From Argopecten irradians (Eukaryota; Mollusca; Bivalvia; Pectinida; Pectinidae), in the NCBI RefSeq assembly GCF_041381155.1, contig NC_091135.1:2610490-2674489 (forward strand): 64,000 nt of DNA. The letters are read 5' to 3'. Every line of letters starts with the position of its first letter. The first letter of the stretch is position 1. The notes under the pieces were generated by a model, which worked only from the letters and a program-made list of their open reading frames with translations, did no database searches and was not told the DNA's origin. Made by a program: the position numbers and the translations under genes. Below, one piece after another: positions 44,900 through 57,340 of the stretch.

Positions 44900-46929
44900 C
44901 TGAAATATAATAGCAATATTCATTTTAATATTCCATAAAGTGGCTTAAAATATACTTCAATTATTCATAAATATATGTATATTGAAGTATATATACCATT
45001 TTTGTTATCTTTATAGTAGTTTACACCTGGAAATATGGTAAAAGCTTGACTTTTTGAAATGGCTCTATTGACAGTCAAAGTTTTGTTTCAAAATCGCGAT
45101 CTAGAGCGAGCGAAGAAATCTGATAATGAATTCTCACCATCGATTGTGTTTTAACATTTCAATCTAAGAAAAAATAGTGTTATGTGGATATTCAACCTGT
45201 CGGAGTAATGTAGCAGAGCTTAAGGTTTTTGACGAGAATGAATAGCTGATGGTTTGGCGGGCTGCCTTCATGGCCCGTAACAGCTATAACCACTGTAGCA
45301 TGCTATTTGTGATCTGTCTCAGTTGATTCAGGCAGGATTTTAGGGAGGCAGTGGCATAATTTCGTTGTCTGCTTTACCAAGAAAGTATAGTATGACCAAG
45401 GTTGTCATTTCTTATACTCACATAAAACTCCAATAAGCCCGTCTTTATAGCATAGTAGTTTCACAAAGAAGCATACAGGTATACCCTGTGCAGTCATGTC
45501 AACAAATCAAACTGCATTGGCTGTCTTTCTGTACATATGAACATATTAGAACCTTTCTAAGGTCGGAATGTCGAGGGGAATAAACAACTCACGTTCTCAG
45601 TATAAACAAATTAAGTGTTTGCCGCTGTCCTCCATGACCAACTCTCGTTCATAGTATAAATAAATTAAACGTGTCCACCGTTGTCCAAGTATACCAATCT
45701 ACAGTATCAAATAAACACTAATCGCTGTTCCTATTTCCAGAAAAGTTATAACTATGTTACATGTTTTAGGTTGTCAACGATATATCTTGGTGTCCCATGC
45801 ATATTTTCATAATGCTATTTTATATATATAAGCCCATCTTACATTACGTCTTTATTTTTTTCACTCAAAAGGTCATATAAAAGTGTTTAACCCTGGTATC
45901 AATTCGTGTCCGATTTACAAATAGGTCAAAGGTCATATGACGCCATTAGAAACTATTCCCGATTTGATCAATCTAGAGTTTGTTATGAGTGCGCAGCCCT
46001 TCGTGCCCGAAGCACTTCTAAGGTAACACGTACATGAAAATATAAGAAAAACCCCAATCTTCTAAAATCCATCCTACACATTGACAGCTTCAGTTTGCGG
46101 CCGCCGTGTTTTTTCCTATGGAGAGGGGAATCATGGGTAATCGCCATGGATATGATGCTTTGAAGAAAGCTCAATATATAATAGAACGTTTCAAACGCTG
46201 TTATAATCTGACAAACGTAATATCCATCAGGCAGAAGCTCAGTGCTATCGGTCTTAATTTCTAAGCGTTAAAGTGAATATGACCACCTTCCAATATAATC
46301 AGCCGACCAAAAACGGAATATCTGTTACGGAAATAAAATGTATTCCTTCTCAAATAGGGGTTTGAGGACAAGGATAGAGTGTGGATATATGACAGAAAAA
46401 TGTTTTTAAATTACAGTATAAGTGTAGATTTAAAAAAAAATCATTATTTCAAAATTATACTAAACTCTTAAAATAGCCTATTTATTGTCGATCCTTTTGT
46501 ATATCATACCGAGATTTTAATAGTGTGATATATGAACATACTTAGTGATATTTCAATAAGTATATTTAGTGTAGTAATGCTGTAACCCTTCTTGTATGAC
46601 TATACATGTAGATTCGAAACTGTGAAAATACATGCTTAGAATTCTTACTAATACCTAAGAACTTACGGAAGATTGCTATATGCCACGATTCCTTTATTAC
46701 AGTACTTGACTTGAATATTTTTTTAAGGTTAAACCTTTAGTTGAAATAGTTCTTAGAACCATTTTTGTTTCTGAATAAGTCAACTTCCATTATTGTTTTA
46801 CCTGTGTACGACATATATATATATGTGTGTGTGTAATATATATTCCTAGGTATGATCAGGGATATTTCATTTCCATTTGCTTCTACATCTTCATTTTAAA
46901 AATGGAGATGACAATAAAAAAACTAGAGC
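44900..46929. other. Innexin intron or upstream region
   Basis: The 5' exon(s) of the innexin should lie on the minus strand here or further right; none was recognised. A GC-richer patch at 46090-46140 (gcggccgccgtg) could be promoter-like. A short (AT)n(GT)n microsatellite is at 46812-46835. Confidence 0.45.
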
Positions 46930-46990
46930 ATAGATGTACGGGGTTTCCCAAATTCAAATCACAATCTAATTAATGGATGTCCTAACCTGA

Positions 46991-47863
46991 TTGACAGTAA
47001 GACAATACCAAATACCCGATATAGTCCACCGAATAGCAAATTGCCCGCGGCCAGGTAAAGGTGATGGTATCGTTATTTTCTATCAATCTGAATTACGTAA
47101 CAAAATAAGCATAATTGAAAATATCCATGACAGTATTGTTTGGGTTGAAGTTGAATTATTACATAGTTCTGCTAAGCCTATACTTTTTGCATTTTGCTAC
47201 ATCCCCCCTGAAAATAGTGTTTACTATGACCATTATGATACTGACCTTTTCCAGTGTTTAGAGGAATCAATCTCTAAATATAAGAATATGGGAGATATAT
47301 ATGTTGTTGGTGATTTAAACGCAAGAACGGGAAATAGACAGGATTATATAGAAAATGATCGATTACATGATAGTGTACACAATATGAATAGTATGTCTAG
47401 TTATAATGATGAAACAGAAAAAAACAAGCGTAAAAGTAGGGATAATGAGGTTAATACATTCGGTAGAAGGTTGTTAGAAATATGCAAATCATCAGGCTTA
47501 CGTATAGTTAACGGTAGACACCAAGATGACGATCACGGCTCTTATACGTTTTACAACACAAATGGGAAAAGCTTGATAGATTATTTGCTAACTGAAGGTT
47601 CACATATTGAGAAGATTTGATTCTGGTAATTTTAATACATACTCGGATCATAGTCCCGTCTCATTTACCATTTCTTGTAGTAAGCTCATTTCCTCAAATG
47701 AAGAGGATATAGTTACAGAGAGTGATTTTTCAAGCAGAGGAAAAAGTACATCAGTAAAGTGGAATGATGAAAATATACCTTTAATCCTGAATAAATTGCA
47801 TGAGTCTATAGGGAGAATAAATGAAGAAATGGATGTTGATTTTGATAGTCAAGAAGTAGTTAA
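46991..47863 (+). pseudogene. LINE A AP-endonuclease
   Basis: The frame carries GKGDGIVIFYQ (G-G-I-V-I-F-Y strand), FAFCYIPPENS (Y-x-P-P), VVGDLNARTGNRQDYI (catalytic G-D-x-N), LRIVNGRHQDDDHGSYTF and SLIDYLL (conserved D-Y). A one-base shift at about 47610 moves to a second frame with YSDHSPVSF (catalytic S-D-H). The conserved N-terminal L-N-x-R-S and E-T motifs are missing. The second frame ends where the MITE was inserted. Confidence 0.87.
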
Positions 47864-48217
47864 AGATGCTCCACCGCCGATAGAGCATAAATGATATTCC
47901 TCACTTGAACAATAATTGGTGTTTAATCGTGTATATATATGCCTAATTAACACAAAAATGATATAAAATAATTTATTTCCCCTTTGGTGCATGCACAATC
48001 AATACTTCATTCTATATAGGATATAGTGCCACGGAATTTTTTCGGGATGCAATTAATTAGTCTTCATATTTTTAACTTGAAGTAAAATTAAAAGCTTAAA
48101 CTTCTCAATGGTGGTAATGATGTAAAGTAAATAACTTTTGTAAGTGAAGAAAATACTAAATCGTCTGCACCTGTTTTTGATGGTGAAAAAATATCATTTG
48201 TCAGCGGTGGAGCATCT
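47864..48217 (+). mobile_element. TTAA-flanked MITE, family A copy 2 (354 bp), inside LINE A
   Basis: TTAA at 47860-47863 and 48218-48221 bounds the element, with ends AGATGCTCCACCGCCGA and TCAGCGGTGGAGCATCT. The LINE reading frame before and after is continuous if the element and one TTAA are ignored: codons run on without a stop for about 90 residues to the TAA at 48502. This shows that a single TTAA was the target and that LINE A was already in place. Confidence 0.92.
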
Positions 48218-48221
48218 TTAA

Positions 48222-49857
48222 TAGATGTGTTAATAACATAAGTCAAATACTCAATGCTGAGTGTACTCTGCCATATTGTGTATGTAGAGATAACTCTGTT
48301 CGGAACCATGTCAATGATAGACGTCAGGTTAAAACTACAAAGGACAAACCATGGATAACCCAACAATGCAAAAACCTATTTAGAGAATATAAAAAATCAT
48401 TAAAACAGTTTAATAGGGACAAGTCTGAACAAAATCATCGGATATTAGTTACTGCCAAACGTGATTATAAAAAATTAGAGTATAAATTGAAAAGGCAGTA
48501 TTAACGACGTGAAGGGAATACGTTGTATTTCTTGAAAAGATCAAACCCTCGGCAATTCTATAAGTTAATAAAAAAGAAGACACAGAACAGAATTACATCT
48601 ACTCTATGTATTGATGAGTTTTATTCTCACTTTAAAGAGTTAATGAATGACAATCACGAAGGAGACACAAATATGTCAGATGTTAATTTAAATCCAGTTT
48701 ACGAGGAGCTTGATAATTATATTACTACATATGAGATAGAAAGAGCTATTAGAAATTTGAAATGTAATAAAAGTTGTAGTGAAGATTTGATTATTAATGA
48801 AATTTTTATACGTGGAAAAGGAATTCTGCTGCCATATTTAGAAAAACTGTTTAATGCTATTTTTAGATCTGGGTTTTTCCCAGAAATCTGGTCTCAATCT
48901 TGTATAGTGCCTATTTTTAAAAAAGGTTGTGTGAATGATACAAATAATTATCGAGGGATATCGCTAGTCAGTTGTTTTGGTAAACTGTTCACTAGTGTGT
49001 TGAACAACAGAGTTATGGAATGGGAAAAGGAAAACTCTATTTTGACCGATGCTCAATTCGGCTTTAGAAGGGGAAGGTCAACGACCGACGCCATATTTGT
49101 CTTACAGACCCTTATTAACAGAAAATTAAAAAATAGAGGTAGACTTTATTGTTGTTTCGTAGATTTCAGGAAAGCTTTTGATTATATTGATAGAAGCAAA
49201 TTGTGGACTAAATTGATAAATTGTGGAATTAATGGAATTTTTTTAAGAATTATATTCTCTTTGTATAAAAACGTAAAATCATGTGTAAAATACAACGGTC
49301 ATTTGAGTAATCATTTCCCAAATAAATCCGGACTCTTTCAAGGCGAAATATTGTCACCTGTTCTCTTTTCCCTATATGTAAATGATTTTGAAACCAATTT
49401 CATTAATGATAATTGTCCTAGTATAGAGTTACAAATGTTGAATCTTTTCTTATTGATGTACGCTGATGACATGGTTTTGTTTACAAACACCCCAGAAGGA
49501 TTACAAAATATACTTGACTCTTTACAGGAATACAGTAGAACGTGGAATCTAGAGGTTAATGTTGATAAAACTAAAATTGTGTTTTTTAGAAACGGGGGCA
49601 TTTTACGTAATAACGAGTCATGGACTTATAATGACCACGTGGTAGAAATTGTTGATAGTTTTAAATACTTGGGCATGTTGTTTAATTATAATGGAAAATT
49701 CTATAAAACGCAGAAACATATAGCAGAACAGGGAAGAAAAGCTTTATTTTCATTATTTTCATCTTTAAGAAATCATTGTCTGAATACAGAAACTTTTTGC
49801 TCTGTATTTGATTCGCATGTTAACAGTATACTAATTATATATAAGTTATGCGTCTGA
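48222..49857 (+). pseudogene. LINE A reverse transcriptase
   Basis: After the MITE, the linker (KPWITQQCKNLFREYK) leads to an in-frame stop at 48502-48504, beyond which 450 codons are open. Motifs in order: YRGISLVSCFGKLF, DAQFGFRRGRSTTDAI, CCFVDFRKAFDYID (motif A, catalytic Asp), KSGLFQGEILSPVLFSLYVN (motif B), LLMYADDMVLF (motif C, both Asp intact) and LEVNVDKTKIVFF (motif D). There is no real ATG at the start, because the frame is the interior of a longer ORF2. The catalytic core is intact despite the flanking damage. Confidence 0.9.
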
Positions 49858-50622
49858 AATATGGGGGTTCCATAAAGCCCCGGATGTAGAAAGTGTCCAT
49901 TTAAAATTTTGTAAACAAATATTAAAGGTAAGGAAATCTACCTGTAATTATCTAATATACTGTGAGTTAGGACGGTTACCTCTAATTGTATGTAGAAAAT
50001 TAAAAGTGTTTAGATATTGGCTGAAATTAAAGCAAACGGATAATTTGATATTGAAAACATGCTATGATGAATGTGTGAGGCAAGATGATGTTTGGATAAG
50101 AAATGTAAAAAACGAGCTAGCAGTCCTAGGACTTAATTACATGTTTGAATCTTCATTATCTTTTCATGTTGCGTTTGAAATATAGAACAGAGACTAATCG
50201 ATACTTCAAAACAAAACATATTATCAAATGTAACCACGTCCCCTAAAGGATTTTTATACCAACACCTTATAGATAGTCATTGTATACAATTTTATTTGTG
50301 CAAACCTATCGAAAATAAATACAAACAAATGTTAACCAAGTTTAGGATATCTGCTCATAAATTAAATATAGAAATAGGGAGGCATCAAAATGTGGTAAGA
50401 AGAAACAGAATTTGTAACAAATGTAATTTAAGGGATATAGAAGATGAGTTTCACTTTATTTTGATTTGTCCATTTTATATTGATCTCAGGCGCCGATTAA
50501 TTAAACAATATTATTACAGGAAACCATCGATATTTAAACTGATACAATTGCTTAGTATTGAAAATGCCAGGGAGTTATCAAATTTAGGGAAATACTTGTA
50601 TCTAGCTTTTAAGAGACGATGA
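49835..50622 (+). pseudogene. LINE A ORF2 C-terminal region
   Basis: After a shift near 49835 a new frame reads YASEIWGFHKAPDVESVHLK and later ELGRLPLIV, matching the 'Y-G-S-E-I-W-G...E-x-V-H-x-x-F-C-K' thumb/connection of this LINE group. A last frame (50296-50622) has RRNRICNKCNLRDIEDEFHF and LICPFYIDLRRR, a C-x2-C...H-x4-C cluster at the usual place of the C-terminal zinc-knuckle. It ends at a TGA at 50620-50622. Confidence 0.83.
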
Positions 50623-50808
50623 TCGAAAATATATGTAAAGTTGATATTACGTCTACATTTGATTGTATAGCGAATTTTGTATATTATGTCATTCTCCACT
50701 GTCTAACTGCATTGTCAATATATCTACAAATGTAATTATATATATGTATATATGTTTTGTACCTATAAGTCTAAAGGCTTTTGGTTAATAAAAAGATTGA
50801 TTGATTGA

Positions 50809-53800
50809 CAGGTGAGTTCGATGAATGGCGTTGTGTACAGGTTAACAACATTCTGGTCCAGGTATTACATAACCATCAAACCAAAGGCATGGCTAATTAT
50901 ATATCTTATATATCGGTGTATCTATTCGTATATCGATTAAAAATTGAAAACGACAGCACTGTCTAAAATAATTTGTTTTGCTTTATATTTCAATATTTTG
51001 ATCTTTTAAAATATCAAAAATAAATTATTTCTACCACATGTTGAAACGTATTACGGTATTGTAATAAATGTATATCAATTTATTCTGTTAGCAACACACA
51101 ACACAATGTTTGTAATGATCAATCATCGGTGTGTACGTACGTCAAGCATCATATCCTCGAAGCTTTAATCAAGGATGTCTTTACTTATTACGTAAAATTT
51201 CATTTTACAGTCACAAACTGCAATTCACAATGTATCAAGATACAGACTACAGGAATATCTAATTAAAGCTTATTCGTTGCTGAACTGCTCGACAAAAAAA
51301 AATCCGAAACTTTTATTTCTGAGCGGATTTTCTTGCATAATTACACGAAGATACCTGCTATTAGAGCATAAGTTAGAGTATTTGAAACATCGAATTTCAC
51401 TCTTTTAGTTATTTACATTCGAGCCAAAGTTATTGTACGATTACTTCACTCAAAAATAATCATAAATAAATCGTTGATCGGCTTTTCCTGTGACCGTCGA
51501 TATAAGTGATAGCACATCAGTTATAGTACAGCTATAAGCCACGGACTATTATGACGTCACACGGTTTAGAGCCAGAAAATATGCATAATCGGGTGGTCAG
51601 AAATTTGACCTCGATATCAACGGCTTACAGGTTATTCCGGTCGCGCGCGGCACGGAGAGGTTTCTACACGTGCTAATAAAGCAATTTCCAGCATAAACTG
51701 AAATTATCATTTTTGACTGCACAAATCCTTTAACCTTTGGCGTAAACCCACACACCAGAGACGCCAAAAGAGAAAATGGCATGATGGATTTCCAGGCCCA
51801 GATCGGCCCATATTTCTGTAACAACTGGGATAATATAGTCTTAGTGACGGCACTTTGTACAGATGGATAGAGTGATTTTTCCAACGGTATTAACCGTTTT
51901 TATGAAGATGTTCTAGAAATGTGTTTTAGCCGATAAACCATTGTAGAAGGGTTAGAAATTTTGAGTCGGTGAGTTTTCCACTTTTTACGTATACAGTATT
52001 ATGAAGAGTATGATTTTTTTCTCGAGTTTTGATCTAGACCTCTTAAACGTCTTAGTGAACACTGGTTGATCCATAAACTGTAACTTGTTCTCAGATCCCT
52101 GTAATATTAGATGCTTGTTCTATAGTTCAAGAATGTTATTTGTAGTAATATTAACCGATTTATCGATTGTAAGCATATCTAAGCATATCTGTGTCATATC
52201 GCTAACGTACATGTACGTGGGGGTAAAATACTGCCACAGAACTAACTTTACAAGGATGTGTTCTACGGACTTTAGACCTAGACCACCAAGACCTCTTCGG
52301 TGTATGGACATCTGGTGTGTCCAGATGATATATGAACTGTGAACTTAACTTAGCAGACGTTACATACATGTACCTATCGAACTATATCATCAATTTGTGA
52401 TGTATTATCCACGGACCACGATCTTTCTCAAGGCATTTGATCTTTAACTTTGAAAAGCATTTAAATGTCTTTGAAAACAAAAATCTTAACGAAATGTACA
52501 TTAGATTGATATACATCGTAGCGCTTATAATTCATTGCAAAAAAAGAGATAAAAAAGCCGATTAAACATTATAGTTATTATGGGCACATGAAAAAAACCA
52601 CACGTTTTCTGATTTAAAAGCTATATCGAATTAACCAAGCACGGAGGTCAATATAGTGACAGATATTTAGTGTTCTCGAAATCACCTGTCAACTTGTTTA
52701 GAACAGATGAATTTCATGTTAAATGATAGCGTAATGTTGTTTGGTCATTAAAAATACTGTTTCAGTAAACATTTAAATAAACATCATACTTACAAGGTTA
52801 CCAGGCCCAGTGGCATTTCTGACTTGTGTTGTATCTACCCCATGCTACACGTAATGGCGACACATAGTGTACGGGACGGAGTCTTTAATTTGTCATTAAA
52901 CAGAAATAATGAAATGTATCCCGATATGTCGGAGGTCAATCCTGCTATCAAACAATTAGTTCTCTCAGTCCTGGCTCGTCACAGGTAAATGAGCAAACCT
53001 TGATTATCTCATTAGTGTATCGGGACAGGTGTATAAGATAGGGATCGTAGACATAAAGTTGGTGTAATTATGTAGGGTCACGTCCCATATGGCTCCGGAT
53101 CTCTCCTTATCAGTTTAACGGACATTTTATCAATTAATGCGTCATTTTTAAATAGTCGATTAACAATATCGTAATCTCGTAGTTTAGGAAGATTCATTCC
53201 GATGTTTTTTTTATGAACAGTTTATAATTGAATATTGTCCGAAAGCGTCTAGGATATGTCGTGTACAGTTATACAGGTATATATAATTGTGTCCTACCTC
53301 AAAACACTATTGAATACTTAACATATGATTAATTGACATTGTTTTCATTTAGTTTTAATTTCAAATAATATCTTAAGCGCTAGGTTCAGTTGGATAAAGA
53401 TTAACTGAAAACATTTTTTACTCGAATTGTGTTCAAATGTATGACAATACAATAGAAGAAGAAATAAAATACAATATTATGAAAAAACCCAAAAGACATT
53501 ACAATAGAATAGAAAATACAATACAATACAAAATACCAATACAATATTGTCTGTTCTGTGATGCAGGAGAGGTAACTCTTACTAACTTTTTATAACGACA
53601 ATATGATATTGGAATTCATAGCATAACTTCAAAATGTCACTATAATAAACACAGGCTCCAAAATGGGGGAAGGGGATGGAATGGGGCTTAACTGAATCGA
53701 TAAAGTGATCATGATCTTCCGGTAAATATTACGAATACATATCATAATACATAATACATGTATACCTTTTTACCATTATAATGATAACGCTTATGTATGT

Positions 53801-55185
53801 ATATATAATCATATTTATGTGTATATAATCATATGTATATATATATAATCGTATTTATGCATGCAGTCTGTATATAATCATTGATAATTAGTCTACTCTT
53901 GTTTCCTTGTGCTAATTAATGTCAAAGCAACGCGTCAATTTATGCAATTGTTAGTTTCATAAAACAAGTGTCAGGTATTTCTAATTAAGAAAGCTACTAC
54001 GTAAAATGTGTATGTGTGTTAAAGAGACAATTCGCTCAAGTTAATTCTTTTACATAATCAAGAAGCAAACTATGGCATAAATGTATTGTTCTACATTTCT
54101 TATGAAACATATAACATAAAATATTGACAAATTCCACGTCAATGTTTAGTATTTTAATTGATACCGTCGTAAATACAAATCATTGATCAATACGATTTAG
54201 CAGGTACAAATGTACGATGTACTCATACCGAGCCAAAGTCACGCACGTTAAACAAATGAACTACAGTACATAACCACTGAGGAGGTGATAAAATGATTTT
54301 GAGGCAAGATAATTCGTCTAATAAGGTAAACACACTACTGTCAGAGCGATTTGAGCAGTTCTAGACGAAAGTTGCATTACTCTACGAGCAAGGGACAGGG
54401 TTCGGCATACAAGATGTTCGACCACAATGTGTAATGGCGGACAGCGAGCGAGTTTGAACATTTCACGCGCATTTCACCACCATGGGCTGTTCTGGCATAT
54501 CACAGTAGAACCGACTGATCTAATTTCCATTGGAACTGGATTTTTCCGATATATATACAAATTTTAATGTACTCTTAGACTGAATTGTCCCTTTAAATAA
54601 AGTTTAATAACAATTGAAGTATCGATAAACAAGGAGAGTTTTATTAATTAGCTACAAAGTTTACATTAAATTTCATTATGATCTTTCATTGACACATGTT
54701 TTATGTTGTTAACACACAACATGCAATATACAATAAATTACGGTTGTTTTAGTTGTTTATTGCAACTTGTGTTTGTTTTTGTACAATACATGTAGCACCT
54801 TGTTAAATTAATTGTATCAAAAAATGGACGTCACGTGTTGTCAGCTCAGATTAGTAATCCAAAAACAGTCTTCATTTAAAGTGCGAGACCAGGTAAGGTA
54901 TTACGTCGTCGATCTAATGTAAACAACGGTAAACAGCTACGTATACCCGTCCGTATTCTTAGTCCGACTTTGTGTTGTAATTATTATTTCAACTAACCGG
55001 AAGCGTTATCACACACAAGCCAGCACATGTACCGGTAAACAATCTGAAAGTGTTGGTATGTATGCGTGTGAACTTGTTGGCGTGGGATATTATGTCTGTG
55101 TATACAGTGGTCAGTTATCCATTCGGACATTGTAGTATTAGTGTGACCGACGTTAATTAATCCGTAAAGACTGACCGGAGAAAAC
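50809..55185. other. Intergenic region upstream of the palmitoyltransferase
   Basis: Mostly AT-rich. 51540-51980 is more complex, with a 95-codon minus-strand frame (51597-51884) and locally high CpG (tccggtcgcgcgcggcacgg, 51638-51657); it looks like an old dispersed repeat, not a gene. Pentanucleotide-like acaat/atacaa repeats lie at 53440-53530 and (TA)-rich tracts at 53790-53880. 54890-55185 probably holds the promoter and 5' UTR of the DHHC gene, but no TATA box at a convincing position was seen. Confidence 0.5.
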
Positions 55186-56001
55186 ATGAACTCCATGACC
55201 GGGAAGCACTGTGACAATATAGCCTTCAATATATTCCTGTTCGGAGGTATCGTCCTTTTATGGTATGAAGCTTGTTTTGTTCTACCGTCTTACGCCCCTG
55301 GGATTGTCCGGTTCGTGTGGGTGCATTATGTTGTAGCTACCTGGCTGGCCTTTAGTATCTATGGAAACATGTACAAACTAAAAACCACAGATGTCGCGTA
55401 CAAAGGACGGAGTGATGATTACGGAATGACGAACAAACCTCGTGGATGGAAGTACTGCCGTGTATGTGTAATGGACACGCCTGCCCGATCACACCACTGT
55501 AAAGTTTGTAACGTGTGTATACTGAAACGTGATCACCACTGCTGGTTTGCAGCGGGATGTATCGGTTACCATAACCACCGCTACTACGTTGTCATGGTAA
55601 CATACATGGTGATTGCTGGTATATATTGCAATTGGTTCAACTCTGACTTCGTCACTTCCGTTACTGGAGGGTTCAGCGTTGTGAACGTGTTATTGTTTTT
55701 AGGACCACATGTTGGCTGGGTGTTTGGGGTTTTGGACTATTATGAATTCTTTGTTTACACACTTAGCTCCGCCGGAATTATTATGACAGTGCTATTCACG
55801 TGGCTTTTCGTCATCCAACTCATTCAAATACGGAGCGGACAGACAAAATACGAAAGGAAGATGGAGATATACAACTACGGGATGAAACGACAATGGAACT
55901 TTGATGAAGTGTTTGGAGAACGGTCGTTTCTGGTGTTTCTGTGGCCATTCCTAAAGTCTACATTACCAGGGGATGGTATTGTGTTTAGCTCTGCTGTTTA
56001 A
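55186..56001 (+). CDS. ZDHHC24-like: ZDHHC24-like DHHC palmitoyltransferase, single exon
   Basis: 271 codons, ATG in context gaaaacATGa. The enzyme transfers palmitate from acyl-CoA to protein cysteines at the Golgi/ER membrane via an acyl-Cys intermediate. The cysteine-rich domain spans about 90-130: CRVC (91-94), HHCKVC (103-108), then DHHC at 116-119 with C119 as the catalytic Cys, and C125. Two helices precede it (about 13-31 and 42-59) and two follow (about 134-150 with 163-181, and 190-212). TKYE (220-223) stands in place of the TTxE motif, and NFDEVFG (238-244) gives the aromatic N-x-x-x-F-G element. The ending WPFLKSTLPGDGIVF strongly recalls ZDHHC24, as does the length (human about 284). 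No introns and no disruption; single-exon structure could mean retroposition or genuine intron loss. Confidence 0.93.
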   Translation: MNSMTGKHCDNIAFNIFLFGGIVLLWYEACFVLPSYAPGIVRFVWVHYVVATWLAFSIYGNMYKLKTTDVAYKGRSDDYGMTNKPRGWKYCRVCVMDTPARSHHCKVCNVCILKRDHHCWFAAGCIGYHNHRYYVVMVTYMVIAGIYCNWFNSDFVTSVTGGFSVVNVLLFLGPHVGWVFGVLDYYEFFVYTLSSAGIIMTVLFTWLFVIQLIQIRSGQTKYERKMEIYNYGMKRQWNFDEVFGERSFLVFLWPFLKSTLPGDGIVFSSAV

Positions 56002-56300
56002 CTATATGGAACATGTCTGACGGACATATATTAATTTTTATCTTAATTTCATGTAGACAATCATTCAACATTTCCAATTTCATTAATTTAAAACCGTCAT
56101 TTGTGTGACATTGTATGTCCCTTACTTAGATACACTACCATGTGCAAGTCTTTCTGAAGGATGTTTAAATCGCCATCGTTATGCACGTGTCCTTCTGTTG
56201 TCTCGATCTCAATCATTTTATATATTATTGATATACAATATCTCATTATAGTGAATGAGTTGAAAGAAAGTATTTTAGTGGTAAAGTGGTAATCATTTTA

Positions 56301-56306
56301 AATAAA
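56301..56306 (+). promoter_or_regulatory. Possible polyadenylation signal (AATAAA) of the DHHC gene
   Basis: First AATAAA after the stop, 300 bases downstream, in a context of ttaaataaatattaaa. AATAAA is frequent by chance in AT-rich DNA. Confidence 0.45.
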
Positions 56307-57340
56307 TATTAAATTGCATGATAAGAAATACTTGCTTTTCTTAATCGGGCATTTGATATTATCTCAATCTAAATATCACACGTCCTATCACCTCCAGCAA
56401 TTCACATCGTTGCATGTCATGGGACTTAGCGTGATTATCATTCATGTACAGTAATGGAGAAAACTGCTCTGTTTACCAGAATTTGTCTAATGTATTTTAC
56501 AAAATGAATCTTCTTGCGTAATATAAGTCTTATAATGCATATAGGTTTTAATTTTACAAAGTCAATTACATGCGTTTGCTATTCGGTAAAGTAACTAAGA
56601 AATAACACAAACTTGTCAAACCAAGAAACTTTTAAAAGTAAGGATCTGCAATTTTATTTCAGTTGTAGTTTTTACATGTAAAGTGACTTTTAATGTTTCA
56701 ATCTCTGAATTTCAACAAACATAAAACTTCAAAAACTAAATTTGTGTTACATGTATATTACTATTGAATTGATTGTCTGATAAGTATCAAACCTCATCTG
56801 GTCAAGTTCTGAAAGGCCTAGAAACGATCTGATATTGAACTCGTATTTCCAAAATAATATTATCAATATCAAGATATCAAATTGTTGAAAATGAAGGTAT
56901 TTCAGTATTTGAAGGAATTTAGATCAAGATCCTAAATTTAGTCTGCACTTACGATCATGAAGAGGAGCATTATTCACAATTCTAATATCCTACCGTTTGA
57001 CTATGTGTTGTTTGGAATTATAAAGTAACCTTTAATAACATAAACACTTGCTTTAAAGATGAAAATGAAAAAAAATGCTTAAAAGACAGAAATGCATTTA
57101 ATATTAGTATATTACCTACATGTAGTTACCTACATATGTATATGACACAGTGTATGTAGCCCTAGGGTGTATTCATCTTAAACAGGTCATGCCCCGATCC
57201 ACATACAATACTGCATGTAAACGTCAATGTCAAGCTATCAAATCGTTATATGAATTTTCAGCAAAATTAGTTTTAATGCTAAAATAGATTAAATGCCTAA
57301 CTAGGTCACTGTGATCTACTTATCCGTTTTCTAAAACAGA
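56307..57340. other. Non-coding stretch
   Basis: AT-rich, no gene, RNA or repeat recognised before the satellite starts. Confidence 0.6.

Larger units (their letters stand above)
46930..50808 (+). mobile_element. LINE A (CR1/jockey-like non-LTR retrotransposon), nearly full length
   Basis: Endonuclease, RT and C-terminal zinc-knuckle-like region follow in order on the plus strand, then a short 3' UTR and a terminal gattgattgattga microsatellite (about 50790-50807), a 3' end typical of CR1/L2-like elements. The 5' end lacks the first endonuclease motif, so the copy is truncated or shifted near 46990. It is inactivated by at least two frameshifts (about 47610 and 49835), a stop (TAA, 48502-48504) and a MITE insertion (47864-48217). 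Confidence 0.88.

Noticed and set aside
51597..51884. 95-codon minus-strand frame
   Set aside because: No family recognised; the region looks like an old interspersed repeat, so I did not call a gene.
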